A DNA stretch of 64,000 bases from Delphinapterus leucas (taxonomy: Eukaryota; Chordata; Mammalia; Artiodactyla; Monodontidae), in assembly GCF_002288925.2 (NCBI RefSeq), contig NW_022098057.1:65906193-65970192 (forward strand), in the 5' to 3' direction. How positions within the stretch are numbered: the stretch's first letter is position 1; each line of letters starts with the position of its first letter. A program made the translations under genes and the position numbers. This document shows positions 24,041 to 36,781 of the stretch, piece by piece. The notes under the pieces were generated by a model. That model did no database searches and had not been told where the DNA came from. It worked only from the letters and a program-made list of their open reading frames with translations.

Positions 24041-24522
24041 CCTCTTAAATGGTTTGAATTTTAGCATGAGGATAGTGAAAAATTTTCCACTGTATGCCAG
24101 TATACACGTCAAAATTATTTCTTAGATCCAGAGTCATGCATTTATTATCTCTGAGATAAAGGCTGTAAAAAGAGACCCCAAGTAAATTGGTCTATAGCTG
24201 TTATCATTTGGAAGTTTAAATACATTTTTATGAAAATGGAGAGAATGATAATGACCAGTAGTTAAGAAGGAGAAAATTCATTTCTATTTTTGAGCTAGTT
24301 TAGTGCATTAGTAGCTTACAGCTTTCTTAATGGCTTGTATACTATTGATTTCAGACATAAGAGAGTTGTGTCTTTATTTACATGCTTTGCCACATACCAG
24401 CAGCAGTAAAAGCTGCTCTTCCTTTAATGTGTCACATAGACCACATTTCCTGAGAAAAGGAACTACAAACTATTTTCAGCTCCTAAGGAAGAGTCATCTG
24501 TACACTCATCAATTAAAAACTT

Positions 24523-24737
24523 AGGGCTTCCCTGGTGGCGCAGTGGCTGAGAGTCCGCCTGCCGATGCAGGGGACACGGGTTCGTGCCCCGGTCCGGGAG
24601 GATCCCACATGCCGCGGAGCGGCTAGGCCAGTGAGCCACGGCCGCTGAGCCTGCAGGTCCGGAGCCTGTGCTCCGCAGCGGGAGAGGCCACAACAGTGAG
24701 AGGCCCGCATACCGCAAAAAAAAACCCAAAAAACAAA
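24523..24737 (+). mobile_element. CHR-type SINE, short form
   Basis: Sense-orientation short SINE beginning GGGCTTCCCTGGTGGCGCAG with a GGTTCGTGCCCC B box near 24580-24591. It ends in an A-tail broken by CCC and C bases. Direct repeats AAAAACTTAG flank it at about 24514-24523 and 24737-24746. Confidence 0.94.
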
Positions 24738-25431
24738 AAAACTTAGTCTCATAGCTTAGTTTAGTTCTTAAAATAAAATAAAATATATAATGAAAAGAAA
24801 GCAAATTTTAAGTGCTAGATATGTGAATATATTTTTATTTTTTATTCAGTATGGAATAACTGTCATTTATTGTGAACTCAGTATGTATCAAGCCTTATGC
24901 TAAGGAGCTTAAAGAAGACTTCAGAAAGCTTCATCGTTCAGTTTCTTTAATAGGTTAGAACTGAAGCATGGATAACTAATCCTGAGATTTTACAAATGTC
25001 AAGTTATTTTAGACCCCGAATTAGGCTTATGATAGATAATAAATGACACATATTTGATATTGCTTCTTTGAATTTTATATTTTGGTCGGATTTTCCATTG
25101 ACCATTCTTATAATTCCTTCATTTCATATATTTAATTTTATTGCTATTGTACACTATTGCCTCAATAAAGTGTGTTTTTAGTATTCTGAACCTAGTAACC
25201 ACGTTTTTGTAAAGCTTTGTGAGGTGATTTCTTCCAATTTCCCCATTTATAGGTGAACTAGAAATCAGCATCTGGAAATATTAATATATAGGCATTATAG
25301 GTATCACATGTTCCCTGTGAATAATCAAATAAGTAAATTCCACTTATATGATTTATCCTTTTTAAATGTTCCTTCTCAAACCTATTTACTTCTTCTACTA
25401 TTGGATTATGTACGGACTTTTTTGTTGTTGT

Positions 25432-25668
25432 TTGTTTGTTTTTTGCGGTACGCGGGCCTCTCACTGTTGTGGCCTCTCCCGTTGAGGAGCACAGGCTCCG
25501 GACGCGCAGGCTCAGCGGCCATGGCTCACGGGCCCATCTGCTCCGCGGCATGTGGGATCTTCCCGGACCAGGGCACGAACCCGTGTCCCCTGCAGGCGGA
25601 CTCGACCAGGGCACGAACCCGTGTCCCCTGCAGGCGGACTCGCAACCACTGCGCCACCAGGGAAGCCC
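25432..25668 (-). mobile_element. CHR-type SINE, short form, with internal 38-bp tandem duplication
   Basis: Reverse-orientation short SINE. Bases 25567-25604 and 25605-25642 are identical 38-base units, each containing the complement of the GGTTCGTGCCC B box (25571-25581 and 25609-25619). The tail is a T/G-mixed tract (TTGTTGTTGTTTGTTTG) at about 25419-25443. Both units share a small deletion relative to other copies, so the deletion came before the duplication. Confidence 0.95.
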
Positions 25669-26550
25669 CAAAGTTCTTTTTTATTTGACAAAAAGTCATA
25701 GGTCCCAGGTGCTATGGTTGTGAATATGGTAGTTTAGGGGTATAGATAGTTTTCTGCCATCCCACATTTTAAATTGCAAGTGCAAGAAGCAAGTTTGCAT
25801 ACTGTTCAAAATATGACATATACAAAGAATAGTACTATGCCAGTGCATTAAGTTTACTGTGTATAGGAAAATAGCACCTCAAAACTCAGGATGCTAATTA
25901 GGGAGGGCTGACTTAATAAACCCTGCCCATAACATTTTTATTCTTCCCCAGATAGTTTGTAACACACATACACACTTGAATATGTTTATATGCACCATAT
26001 ACACATTAATCCTTAGGATTTTATATATGTGCTTGTCTGTATACATACAATTTATAAATGTATACTGTACTGTTTACCAATCTGTATTCATCGTTTACAT
26101 AAGGATCTATCAATGTATATACATACATCGATAAACAGTCTCATTTCAAGCTATAGTTTGTTATACTTCTACCTTTTGAAGCATACTATTAATAAAATTA
26201 AATAAGGTATATGCTTTTCTAACATATGTGAGGAGTTACATTAAGTTTGAATTAAGTTAAAATTTTAATACGTTAGAAATGTGAGAAGTCATACGCTTAT
26301 ATTAAGGAGTAGATTTAAATATGTCAGATATTAAATCATACTTTTGTATTAAATTTAACATTGTAGTTCTAGAGCAAACAATTATATTCAATAGATATTT
26401 ATATGAAAAATTAAACCTGGAAAGTTTTATTATATGACTTTAAAAAAACAATGATATGTCTCTATTCTTAAATGAACAAGTTTTATGAACATCCTATAAT
26501 GATCGCTTTTTTCCTAAAATGTATTTTGACCTAGTGGAATGATTATAAAT

Positions 26551-26570
26551 CTAATTATCCCCTGTTTTAG
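26551..26570 (+). promoter_or_regulatory. Branch-point match and splice acceptor of the CTNNA3 exon
   Basis: A yUnAy branch-point match, CTAAT, lies at 26551-26555 with the candidate branch A at 26554. A short pyrimidine tract (TTATCCCCTGTTTT) and the AG at 26569-26570 follow. The spacing of 17 bases from A to exon is on the short side of normal. Confidence 0.75.
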
Positions 26571-26752
26571 GCTAAGATGACTCAATTGCCTGAGGCAGAA
26601 AAGGAAAAGATAGCTGAGCAAGTTGCTGATTTCAAGAAAGTAAAGAGTAAGCTGGATGCTGAGATTGAGATATGGGACGATACGAGCAACGATATCATTG
26701 TTCTTGCCAAGAAGATGTGTATGATCATGATGGAGATGACAGACTTCACAAG
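26571..26752 (+). CDS. CTNNA3: Alpha-T-catenin (CTNNA3), one internal coding exon
   Basis: The 182-base exon opens in phase 0 with Ala-Lys-Met-Thr-Gln-Leu-Pro and runs open for 60 codons. It ends two bases into an Arg codon (AG) before the GTAATT donor. The protein contains SKLDAEIEIWDD, NDIIVLAKKMCMIMMEM and a final TDFT-R, all typical of alpha-catenins. Wording such as PEAEKEKIAEQV and EIEIWDDTSND fits CTNNA3 better than CTNNA1 or CTNNA2. This is known-family recall and not an alignment. In the family this region begins the C-terminal actin-binding domain (about residues 660-720 of roughly 895), just after the Arg of the RAxM motif. Alpha-T-catenin links cadherin-catenin complexes to actin at cell junctions, notably in heart. 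The exon has no stop or frameshift and looks functional. The next exons are outside the window. Confidence 0.92.
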
Positions 26753-26758
26753 GTAATT
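26753..26758 (+). promoter_or_regulatory. Splice donor of the CTNNA3 exon
   Basis: The sequence ACAAG/GTAATT follows the exon. It has the obligatory GT and a reasonable match at the flanking bases, though GTAATT is weaker than the GTAAGT consensus. Confidence 0.85.
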
Positions 26759-27199
26759 ATGTGGGAAATGATGTGTAAATTTATAATGTTAGAAACATTT
26801 GTCACATTAGTGAAACCCTGAGTTTCTCTGAGTGTCAGGTGCTAAAAAATTAAGTGGTATGGGAAAAGCAAAAAATAAAGAATTAGAAAGTTGTACGTAG
26901 GTTCTTCTAGAGGTTTTGGTAAATAAATGTGGCAGAGTTTCTCATAAACTGCTGAGGAATAATTTTAGAAACCAATTTATGTCCTCACTATCAGGAACCT
27001 TCTCTGTGTATCGTTTTAGCTTTTTTTTCTTTTTTTTATTACAAAGAAAGTGGTAAATCAAGTTATGATCTCTATTGGAGCTATCTGAATGATTGGTTTT
27101 CATAGCTACATACTGAGATATCAACTAGATATATTTGAAATTACAGTGACTTAATGATATACACAAAGGAATCATACATTGTATATTCTAGAAGTAATA

Positions 27200-27880
27200 A
27201 ACATGTTTCTTACAGCTTCAAAATATTATTTTACAGAGCTAGCCAAAGAGCAATACCAGTTACTAAAATGTACAAAACTACAACAATTAAAATAATTTAG
27301 TCTTGATGTAATTATAAAAGCCACAGAACAGAAGAATACTCTGAAGCAGACCTAGTAAAATTACAAAACTATTTATTTATATCCCTATACATTAAGCACA
27401 AAAATAACTTTTAGATGGAGTAATGAAATAAATGTAATTTTAAAATAATAATAAATGGAAAAAATATACATGAATATTTCATTAAAATTAAGATTGAGGA
27501 AAGCTTTCTAAGCATTATAGACAAAGAACTCATAAAAAAGGATCATTACATTGAGTGGCATTAAAATTTCAAAATGTCAATAGAATGTCCTAAACAACAC
27601 TTAAATATAAATGGATAATTGGGTAAACATCTATAACAAAAAATAAGGAAAATTGGATGTCATTTGTATATAAAGAATACTTACAGACATTAAAAATTTT
27701 TTAACTGTCTTAGTAGAAGAATGGGCAAAAAATATGAGCAGATAGCTCACCAATTTCTCCCCATAAAAGATATGAGCTGTAAGTATGTGAAAATATTTTA
27801 ACCTAAAATATTTTAAATAACGTACCTTTTAATTCTGTAAAACTGGCCAAAACTTTTAAAATAGCCCTTTACAGAGAAGG
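27200..27880 (+). mobile_element. Decayed old L1 ORF2 region
   Basis: Sequence such as GAGGAAAGCTTTCTAAGCATTATAGAC and TTAGTAGAAGAATGGGCAAAAAATATGAGCAGATAG has the pattern of the ORF2 C-terminal part of old L1 elements. No open frame remains. Confidence 0.6.
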
Positions 27881-28191
27881 TATGGTAATGAAAACATATA
27901 TTGATATAAGCCTTGTGGTAATTTGGCGCTATATAGAAACTAAAAACTTTCACAGACTTTTAATATCTATATCTATCTATATCTGTATGTTATATATACA
28001 GTTTCATAAAGAATGCCTGTTAGATATCAGTTTATGTTTGCCCCTCTTGGTTCTTGCCATTTTTTTCTAACCCCCTACCATGACTTCTAAATGTCTTACC
28101 ATTTCCTTTCATACACAGAATTCAGTTTTAACCTATTGCTCAGTCTCTACAAAGATTCTGAGAAACTTCTCCCCCTCTACTCCATACGTAT

Positions 28192-28209
28192 ATTTTATAT
28201 ATATATAAA
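28192..28209. repeat. AT palindrome
   Basis: TTTTATATATATATAAAA is a perfect palindrome of 18 bases and is low in complexity. Confidence 0.7.
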
Positions 28210-29109
28210 ACATAGACATGAATGTGCCTGTGTATAAGAAACTATACTACAGTGGTATTAAATACTGACTATGTTTTGGTAGTTTGGTGGTGGGTAAGTT
28301 AATTACTTTTACTTTTCTATAATTTGTTAATTTTCTATGATAAGTATATAGGTATTTTAAATAATTTATAATTTTGCTTCAAGTTAGTCCTAGGAGAGTG
28401 GAAGTTGACTAAACTTAAATCATTTCCTGCAAACTTTCCCAAAAGTTAAGACTAAAAAGGAGCACAAATAAAACCTTAAGTGATGTCAGCTTTCAACATT
28501 ATTAAGATACAGAAAACAGTGTGAGTTTCAAAGTACTACCTTTAAGTAGAGAAATAAACACCAAATTCCAACAGAGCTACTGCTGGTACTCTGTCATCGA
28601 CATAAACCTGTGGATCTGGAAAGCAGGCATTGAGAAAATTAAAACACCTAGTGGAAATGGGAGGAATGTGATAGATAAAGCAATAGATAAAGCACAAAAG
28701 AAAATTGGACCAAAATGAGAACACCTGATGCTAAGTGCTAAAATACTGAACCACAGGTCTGGGACTTGTCATTTTACAACATTAACTATAGAGATTGAGC
28801 TTAAAATTGAATGGGTCTGGATTTGGGAAATGTCACTTTTGAGAAAAAAAAGGAAAATAGGACAAGTGACACTGAAGGTATGTCAGTGATCGAAAAGGAC
28901 ATAGATAGGAAATAAGAAGGAACCTAGAGAAATGAAAGAGAATTACAATATATGTCAACCCCTCCCCTTCCCCACCACCACCACCAAAAATGTTATCCAT
29001 TAAAGAAAGTATACTTCACAGTAATGATTAAAGAGAGTATTCTTGGTCCAGGAGCCCTGTCTAAAATCAAAGAGATTCAGACCGATGACATGCAAAGCTA
29101 TGTAATGAG

Positions 29110-29790
29110 ATATAGAAAATGAACGTGTTTCTGGGTACATATGCAAAGGAAATGAAATAATTATCTTTAGGAGTTATTGGTATTTCCAGGTTCACTGCAG
29201 CATTACTCACAATAGTCAAGATATGAAAACAGTCTTAGTGTCCATCAATGAATGAGTAGATAGAGAAAATGTCATATATAAAAAGTAAATTTGTGTATAT
29301 GATAAATTTAAATAATAAAGGAAACCCTACTCATTTGTGACACATGGATGACCCTGGAGAGCCTTATGCTAAGTGAAATAAGCTAGACAGAGAAAGACCA
29401 ATACTGGATGGTATCACTTATATGTGGAATCTTTTAAAAAAAAAAAAAAGTCAAACAGAGAATAGAATGGTGGGGACTGGAGCATGGGAGAAGTAGAGAA
29501 ATGCTGATCAAAGATTAGAAACTTTCAGTTATAAGATGAGTAAGTTCTGAGGATCTAATATATAGCATATTGACCACAGCTATTAATACTTGAAATTTGC
29601 TGAGAGTAGATCTTAAGAGTTCTCATGCAAAAAAGGTAATTATGTAAGGTAACGGATGTGTTAATTAAGTTGATTGTGGTAATCATTTCACATTGTATAT
29701 ATATATATATCAAATCATCACATTGTACACTAAAAATATATTACAATTTTGTCAGTTATGCCTCAATAAAGCTGAAAAAAGTGAGAATCA
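29110..29790 (+). mobile_element. Old L1 3' end (L1MA/L1MB-like)
   Basis: The L1 order is seen: GTTCACTGCAGCATTACTCACAATAG, GTCCATCAATGAATGAGTAGATAG, AAGTGAAATAAGCTAGACAGAGAAAG, TAAGTTCTGAGGATCTAATATATAGC, then ATTATGTAAGGTAACGGATGTG and the final TATGCCTCAATAAAGCTGAAAAA. An A-run sits at 29437-29449. Confidence 0.85.
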
Positions 29791-29939
29791 AAACAATTCA
29801 GCTGATGAAAACCTTCCATCTAGAAAACAAATACAAAACAACAATAAAACTATAACACAACACTCCAAACTACAGTGAATTTCAAAAAATAAGAGTTGAA
29901 GATACATGTTTTTAAAACCTGGACTCAGAAGATCAAAAA

Positions 29940-30390
29940 CTAAGAAGATAAATTTTAAAAATAAATGAAAAAATGAAATGAGGAATGCAATGAGTTAATA
30001 AAACTTAGGCAAAAAAATTAAAGGACAAAAATATCTAAAAAATAAAAAAAATTATAAAGTGTCCAAAGGAAAATAGATTCAGATAAAAATTCCATAAGGG
30101 GAGGACAAGCAGGGGATTAACCAAGAGAATGACTGTGAGATAAAGATTTAAAAAAAAATAAGAAAAGGCTCAGAGAAAAATAGCTTGAAATGGAGAAGAG
30201 GCAAAGGAGATCTGATAGACATATGTTAGACACTTAGAAAAAAAAGAAATAATAAAACAGCTAATATTTAAAAGTATAAACCAAGAAAGTTTTCCATACA
30301 TAATACTAAACTTAAATTTACATGTAGAAAGGCATTACCATATTCCTAGGAAATTTGACCCAGACAACACTAAACACACACACACACATG
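29940..30390 (+). mobile_element. Possible decayed L1/HAL1 ORF region and a short CA repeat
   Basis: A-rich sequence with AAACCAAGAAAGTTTTCCATAC and GAAATTTGACCCAGACAAC resembles the ORF1/ORF2 sense strand of very old L1 or HAL1 copies. It ends at a short (CA)n run at 30372-30387. The assignment is weak. Confidence 0.35.
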
Positions 30391-31889
30391 CACGTACGTT
30401 TTCCTCATATGTAAAAAATACCAATATATTATATATAGCAATACTGTATTCTACATATTATATGTATATGGAGAGAGAAATAGCAAAGTGAAACCAATTG
30501 AATAATAAAAATTTATGAGAAACATCCTTACCTCCACAAAGGGGAGGCATGTACTTTTAACCTTATGATTTCATTCCATGTGATTATCTCTATATCTCTA
30601 AACAATACACTTTCTGAGATATGGTTTATTGACTTTTCCTGCAAATGAGAATGTAGGTCATTTATATGACTGTTCATCTCTTCTTCTATCTTTTCCTTGG
30701 TTTCATGAATTTATATATTTTATTACTTATATTTATAGACCTTGATAATATTATGTTATCCATAAAGTGTTTCTCGCTATATGTATATTAGTTATATCTC
30801 AACTTCTCACTCTGTATGTTGAAGAAATACCCACTCTTACTCTTTCTTTTGCCTGTTACTGCTTCCTCTTCTACATCTCATTTGTAACCCAACTTCTTTC
30901 TAGTACACCTCTTTTATATTGATAGTTAATGTAACATTTACATTCTTCTAAATAACTAAATCACCCATGCTTATTCTATTGGTTTATTCTGAAAGTGAAG
31001 ATTAATAAATAAAATGTTTATGACACTGATATAATTAACCTAGATAGGAAACACACATGAAGGAAACATATTTCCAGTAGAAAGCTGAATTAGAGTTTAG
31101 ACATACATGAAGTACCCATACATTTATATGGGAAACAACACATCATGGAAAGAAACCTGAACTAAGAACTATGTTTTAACATCAGTTTGATAAATGTGTC
31201 AATGAGAGTTCTCTTAATCTTTCTCACCATATTGTATAAAGAGTATATATATATAGGCAGAATCTAAAGTTAGAAGGAAAAACAATCAAGGACAAAGCCA
31301 TGAGAAAAAAAAGCTTTTAAGAAGTGGTCAGAGGAGATAGAATCCCATAAAGACAGAGCAGTCAATAAGAAATTGTGTAATATGCAAAGAACGATTCTTG
31401 GGCCAGAGTTAAGGAAGTTTCAGTGAGTTATCAAGTGTTTTACTTGAAGAGATCCTAATTAGTGTAAAGATTGAAAAGATAGTATAGTTTTGGCAATTCT
31501 CAATTTATGGTTACTTTTGTTTGAGTAGCTTCACTAAATTTTAGGTGAGAGATTAAAAAGCTTTATTAATTCTTTACGAAGTAGATGAGAAAAGAGCAGG
31601 TGATAAAACAAAGATACTCAAAGTAGTAACTTAAAGGAGGCAAATCATCAAGACAAGATTTAGAGATTTCTGAATAACTTGAATATATGCTAGGTTGAAG
31701 GGACAGGGGAAATGGGGAGGGATAGAATGAAACTGTAAAAGTTATTCAACTTTTATTCAATAGCTGTAGCCAAAAATGAGACAAAAGGGTAGAGCATAAA
31801 CACTGAGAAATAGGGAAAGAAAGAAATAAACAAAAACAGATATAAGGATTAACCTGCATGAGTTTACATGGTGTATCTTCTAATCTTAG

Positions 31890-32225
31890 CTAGAATGTCC
31901 GTCATAGAAGCGTTTCCTGGCCAGATGGCATAAAGACTCCCCCCAGCCTGTCTCTCTATGTTACAACATCCTGTTACTTTCTACTTTATAGTTAGCACTT
32001 CTTGGATTACCTAGTTCATTTGTTTACATATGCTCTTCCTCCATATCCCTAATGGAGCATAAGTGGTGTGAAAATATGAAATTTGACTTTTGTTTTTATA
32101 CCCAGAACTTATAACAGCCTAAATAGAATACATATATATATACATATATGTAGTTGCACATACTATAGCATATTCATATGCATATATATGTATAGTATAC
32201 AATAATGTGTTGAATGAATTAAGAC
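31890..32225 (+). mobile_element. L2 3' end with AT-repeat insertion
   Basis: The L2 pattern AGAAGCGTTTCCTGGCCAG, then CTAATGGAGCATAAGTGG, TATACCCAGAACTTATAACAG and GTGTTGAATGAATTAAG is present. An ATATAT-rich tract is expanded at about 32125-32200. Confidence 0.65.
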
Positions 32226-33405
32226 ATTTAACAATTTCAATTAATTAACTAAAAAGAAAGAAAAACAACTTGAACTCAGAAGGAGCCAGGAATAAGCAAA
32301 TACCCAAACAAACAAAAAACAGTGGAGTAACATAAATTTAAGCTCTTGACACCAACTCATTGTGTTTATTCTTTAACCCATATATAGATCCTAAATGTTG
32401 AACACAAAGATTTTAATTTTAATGCCCACATGGCATTAATAAGAGACACATAGTCAGGGGAGCTAGAGATGAGGTCCTTGGAAAAGCCTAGAGCTGTGCC
32501 TCTAAAAAGGAAACTAGAAATATTTCTATGCAACAGCCTGAGGGAACATCAAAATTATTTTCCTTGGAGTCTAGGTCAAATAAAGGTCTTTAAGAAATAG
32601 TGACTTCAAGTCTATGACCTATTAAACTGATGAATTTCAAATTACATAACCAGAAAAGGCTACCTTTAGAGAAGAATTAAGATGCAAGAAGCAATGGTGA
32701 GCAAATAAATCAGAAACCATGCTGGTCTTTTCAAATAAGCTTTGGCGGAACAATGACGACAACACAGAAGGACTGTGTGAAGTAGCAACATTACACAGGG
32801 AACATATAAGTGAGATCAGAGTTAAATGGTCTATTTTTATATTCAGGGAAAATTTAGAAGTATTAATACTATACTTAGCTACATAAAGAATGCATATAGT
32901 GCCTTTTAATATTTACAAGGGATCTCTAAATTAAAATTTTCATATTAATAGATTAAATTAATGTGGAGGGCTAGAAGTTAGAAAATGAGAAAAATATAGA
33001 GAAGAAAATGTGGCGTGAATATAAAAATTCAATCATTTTATGAAACATGCTAGGTATATCAGTATTTCTAATGTGTAAATGTAGCAAGCTTAGTAGTTTT
33101 AAAAAGTGTAAGTATAATACTACTATAAGTACAAACAGCAACAACAAAAATATCTATCATTTAACAGAGACATATAGGAATACTTTTTCTAGGAATCATG
33201 GGAAAGCGGAGGAAACATCTGTTTCTAAAAGAGGAAGGAAATGTATGAATAAACGGAGGGAATTTAAGAAGTATATGCCTAATAGATTTTACTTGCTAAG
33301 TGATGTCAACTGCGGAATATGTGAAGTCTTGAAAAGGCAAAAGTGGAGTGAGAGCTTGGGTAGCAAAACAGAAACAGATATGGGGATATAAATGGTAGTT
33401 AACCT

Positions 33406-33612
33406 GGGCTTCCCTGGTGGCGCAGTGGTTGCGAGTCCGCCTGCCAATGCATGGGACGCAGGTTCGTGCCCCGGTCTGGGAAGATCCCACATGCCGTGGA
33501 GCAGCTGGGCCCGTGAACCATGGACGCTGAGCCTGTGCGTCTGGAGCCTGTGCTCCGCAACGGGAGAGGCCACAACAGTGAGAGGCCCCGCGTACTGCAA
33601 AAAAAAAAAAAA
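33406..33612 (+). mobile_element. CHR-type SINE, short form, with target-site duplication
   Basis: Sense-orientation short SINE starting GGGCTTCCCTGGTGGCGCAG with an A-tail at 33599-33612. Identical direct repeats GTAGTTAACCT lie at 33395-33405 and 33613-33623. Confidence 0.95.
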
Positions 33613-34734
33613 GTAGTTAACCTAAAATATTATTCACTCAGTCATTTACTTAGAGTTAGTCACCAGTTCAAAACCTAATACATTTATTAGCAGAGTGAAT
33701 AGATTCTCTTCACCTGTTTTGAGAGAACTAGTGAATTAGACTTACCTGAAGTCCTAGGATGTTAAGGAATTTTCAGTAGAATTCAGGGGGATGAGAGAAT
33801 TGAAACTACTAGAAAGAATATATTGAAATAACTGACTGGACCCAGACTGGGACAGAAGGGAAATAAGGTTGGAGAGTAGAACAAAAGGTGGAAAGGTAAG
33901 GATATGTCACCAACAGGTGATAAAGATATATACTTTAGTTTTCCCTACTTTATATCTGTTTCCCTCCCAAAGGAATTAATGTTTTGCTGTTGACATACTT
34001 TGAATCAAGTTGGAAGGGATGCTGAAATATGACTTTGGAAAGGATGCTCAGTGACTTTGAGAGTGTTGTAATCTGTAACTAGTGTGTTAGAAGAAGATTC
34101 ACAACTCCACAGAGTGATAACTCATTGGAAAATAAGACGTGTCATGTTTTGCAAAAGCTAATCAGTCCAACATTCTCACAACCTATACGTGTTGCTGCCA
34201 AAGGCAGCCGCAGAACAGGAATACTGTGTGTTCAAATTGTAGTAAAGGTAGGGGAGCAAAATTGAATTTCAGTTTCTGACAATCTTTTATACTCGAACTG
34301 CACCCACATTCAGTTTAATTTCAGTTCATATAAACTGATAAATCTCCAATTGTTTTAAAATGGAGGAAACCTTGTTCTTATTTTCACTTCCAATTGTTTT
34401 AAGAGTTTTTCTCAGACACTGCAATGTTTTACTGAGGTTTAAGTTTAGCAGTTTTATTTATAGATTATTCCTTAATTCTGCCCACATCACATTTATCTCA
34501 TTGGAGGTGTTTTAGTTTGTTTGCAGTGGGAGCTGCCAGTATAATATTTATCAACAAGTAGTCGATCAGTTGGTAGGCATACAGTCTCTGTCCCACATAT
34601 ACATTTTTAAATAGCTGTATATTTTTTAAATAAGAAAAAATAATAAATTATATTCTCTAAAGTACCACTGAATGCTCTGTTTTCTCATTTTCTTTAACTG
34701 CTATTTTATTATTAATAAGAGGCATAATAGTAAA

Positions 34735-34960
34735 CTTTGAATGCTTACTCTGTACTGCACTATGATGAATATACATGTTTTCTTGTTTTTATTTTCAGGA
34801 CAGTTTGATTATTATATTCTCTAATTTATTGTTAAACTGAGATTCATAGAGGTCAGGTAAATTGCTCCAGGACACACAAAAGACTCTGAATTGGAGCTGG
34901 TTCAATTTCAGAATCTGGGTACCTACTCATTGTATTACAAATCTTCACCCTCGTGCTAAA
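34735..34960 (-). mobile_element. MIR SINE fossil
   Basis: Reverse-oriented MIR pattern: ATGCTTACTCTGTACTGCACTATG, ATTGTTAAACTGAGATTCATAGAGGTCAGGTAAATTGC, then GAGCTGGTTCAATTTCAGAATC. It is diverged. Confidence 0.6.
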
Positions 34961-35558
34961 CACAGAACAAGAACCAGTCCTTTCTTCAAGAAGAAACAAA
35001 AATGACACATTAAAAATAAGAATAATTGTATGCTTCTAGCTGTAAATACATTGGGATTTTGGAAGAGAGGGATTAGCAATGGAGACCAGAGTAAGCAGAG
35101 AATGAAACCTGAACAAGTGAAGTTTGTATTTGACTTTGAGTGAGATATGGGGATTGAATTGCGGAGTGAGATGATATAAGTGATAAAACCCCCAGGATGG
35201 AGGCCGGGAAGTTGGAACGTGTTAGATCCATTTGGGGGCTCTCAGAAAACTATATAAATACAGGAAGAAGTTAAGATGGGCATGAAGAAAGTGATAGCTT
35301 ATGTAAGTCATTAGAAAATGGACAGGGTTTTTGTTTATTTTTTTAAATGAAGTAGAAAATAGGGAACTGTTCAAGAATTGTAATGAGGATGGTGGCATGA
35401 TAGAAAACAATAAATCTAAGCATGACATGTGGTAGGAAGGACAGGCACTTTTGGATGGCAGTGCCAGCAGAGACTCAACCCATGGGGGTCTAGCCGCACT
35501 GAGAGACCCAAATAATTAGACAGGCTCTGACAATTCTGATAGAGGCTAGTAGGATCTT

Positions 35559-35804
35559 TTTTTTTTTTTTTAACATCTTTATTGGAGTATAATTGTTTTA
35601 CAGTGTTGTGTTAGTGTCTGCTGTACAACAAAGTGAATCAGCTATACATATACATATATCCCCATATCCCCTCCCTCTTGTGTCTCCCTCCCACCCTCCC
35701 TATCCCACCTCTCTAGGTGGTCACAAAGCACCGAGCTGATCTCCTTGTGGTATGTGGCTGCTTCCCACTAGCTATCTGTTTTACATTTGGTAGTGTATAT
35801 ATGT
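35559..35804 (-). mobile_element. L1 3' end fragment with target-site duplication
   Basis: A T-run followed by AACATCTTTATTGGAGTATAATTG and the reverse complement of the GTGGGATAGGG...GATAGCTAGTGGGAAGC 3' UTR type. The direct repeats GGCTAGTAGGATCTT (35544-35558) and GGCTAATAGAATCTT (35805-35819) match at 13 of 15 bases. Only about 245 bases of the element are present. Confidence 0.9.
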
Positions 35805-36747
35805 GGCTAATAGAATCTTGATAAATTCCTAGAAAGTATTGTACCAGGTGCTGGAAAAATTACTTCTGTAAAACTTGATGTAACCATTTCTGAGCCTTGA
35901 CACAAGCCCCTTGGCTCACCAACCATTTAGTGCTTCTTCCAGCCTAAAGGGGAGAGGTGGAGCAGGTTTTACTCTGGTTCTTTGTGTATTTCTGTCACTG
36001 CCATCGTGATACACTCATTCCAGGGCAGAAAAGTAAGGCTTTAGTGTTTGAAACATGATTTCTCCTTGGTGAAGGACCATCCACACAGTCACATAAGCTA
36101 TGTTACATTATTACACTGAACCTGTGACATCTTCTAATAATTCAGCATTCCTTTTCTTCAGCCTCTGGGACTTTCCAGAATCAGACTGAAGGACTTAAGG
36201 CTTGCTAGAGGAAAGCAAGCCTTTCTCCCTTGCACTGATTAGTTTCCCAGGGAAGCATCTTCCAAATTTCTGCCTGAAGTGTAAGGGTTCTGGGAGCAGA
36301 GATGTGGAGCGTGGAGTCGCTGGTAGTCTCTACATTTAGTATTAAGAATTCGGATGTTCACTTAATACCCCTGTTGTCAGTAAAAGGTACTATACCCTTT
36401 AAATAAGTCTAAAAACCTCTAACGCAAAGACTCTATTTTATTCTCTTCAGGGAGTAATCTCCAGACTTTTCCTGGGATGAGAGAGAGGCAGATATTCAAT
36501 GGTGTAGAACAGGGAATGGAATCAAACTGCTACTTTCGGTCTCTCCTTTCACCCCAAATTTCAGTCATACATATCGTTCTGTTTAAATCAGTTTGATGCT
36601 TAGTTTTCCCACTGCTGATTTAGACTCTGACTTCCTTGGATTGACTGTAGTATTTCCCACTTGCTATCTGCTTCCTAGTTTCCTAATATTTCTTGCTGTT
36701 GCCTCTTCTCACATTTTGTCCTCTGCATCCTAATAGGTTTAGGTTTT

Positions 36748-36781
36748 TAGAAGAAGAAGAAAAAAAAAGAAAAAAGAAAAG
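36748..36781. repeat. Purine-only GAA/A-rich tract
   Basis: A low-complexity run of A and G (AAGAAGAAGAAAAAAAAAG type). Confidence 0.75.

Larger units (their letters stand above)
1..26570 (+). other. CTNNA3: CTNNA3 intron upstream of the exon (partial)
   Basis: This stretch precedes the recognised alpha-catenin exon and ends in its acceptor. The preceding exon, which should end in an Arg codon before the Ala-Lys-Met that opens this exon, was not found here, so the intron is at least 26.6 kb. Segments without a named repeat (roughly 1-620, 1030-2480, 2680-4360, 7620-8190, 12900-13820, 14480-14840, 15190-16060, 18213-19110, 20300-20700, 21340-22220, 24040-24510 and 25670-26540) show no convincing reading frame, RNA gene or CpG-rich promoter. 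They are AT-rich intron sequence. Confidence 0.8.
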
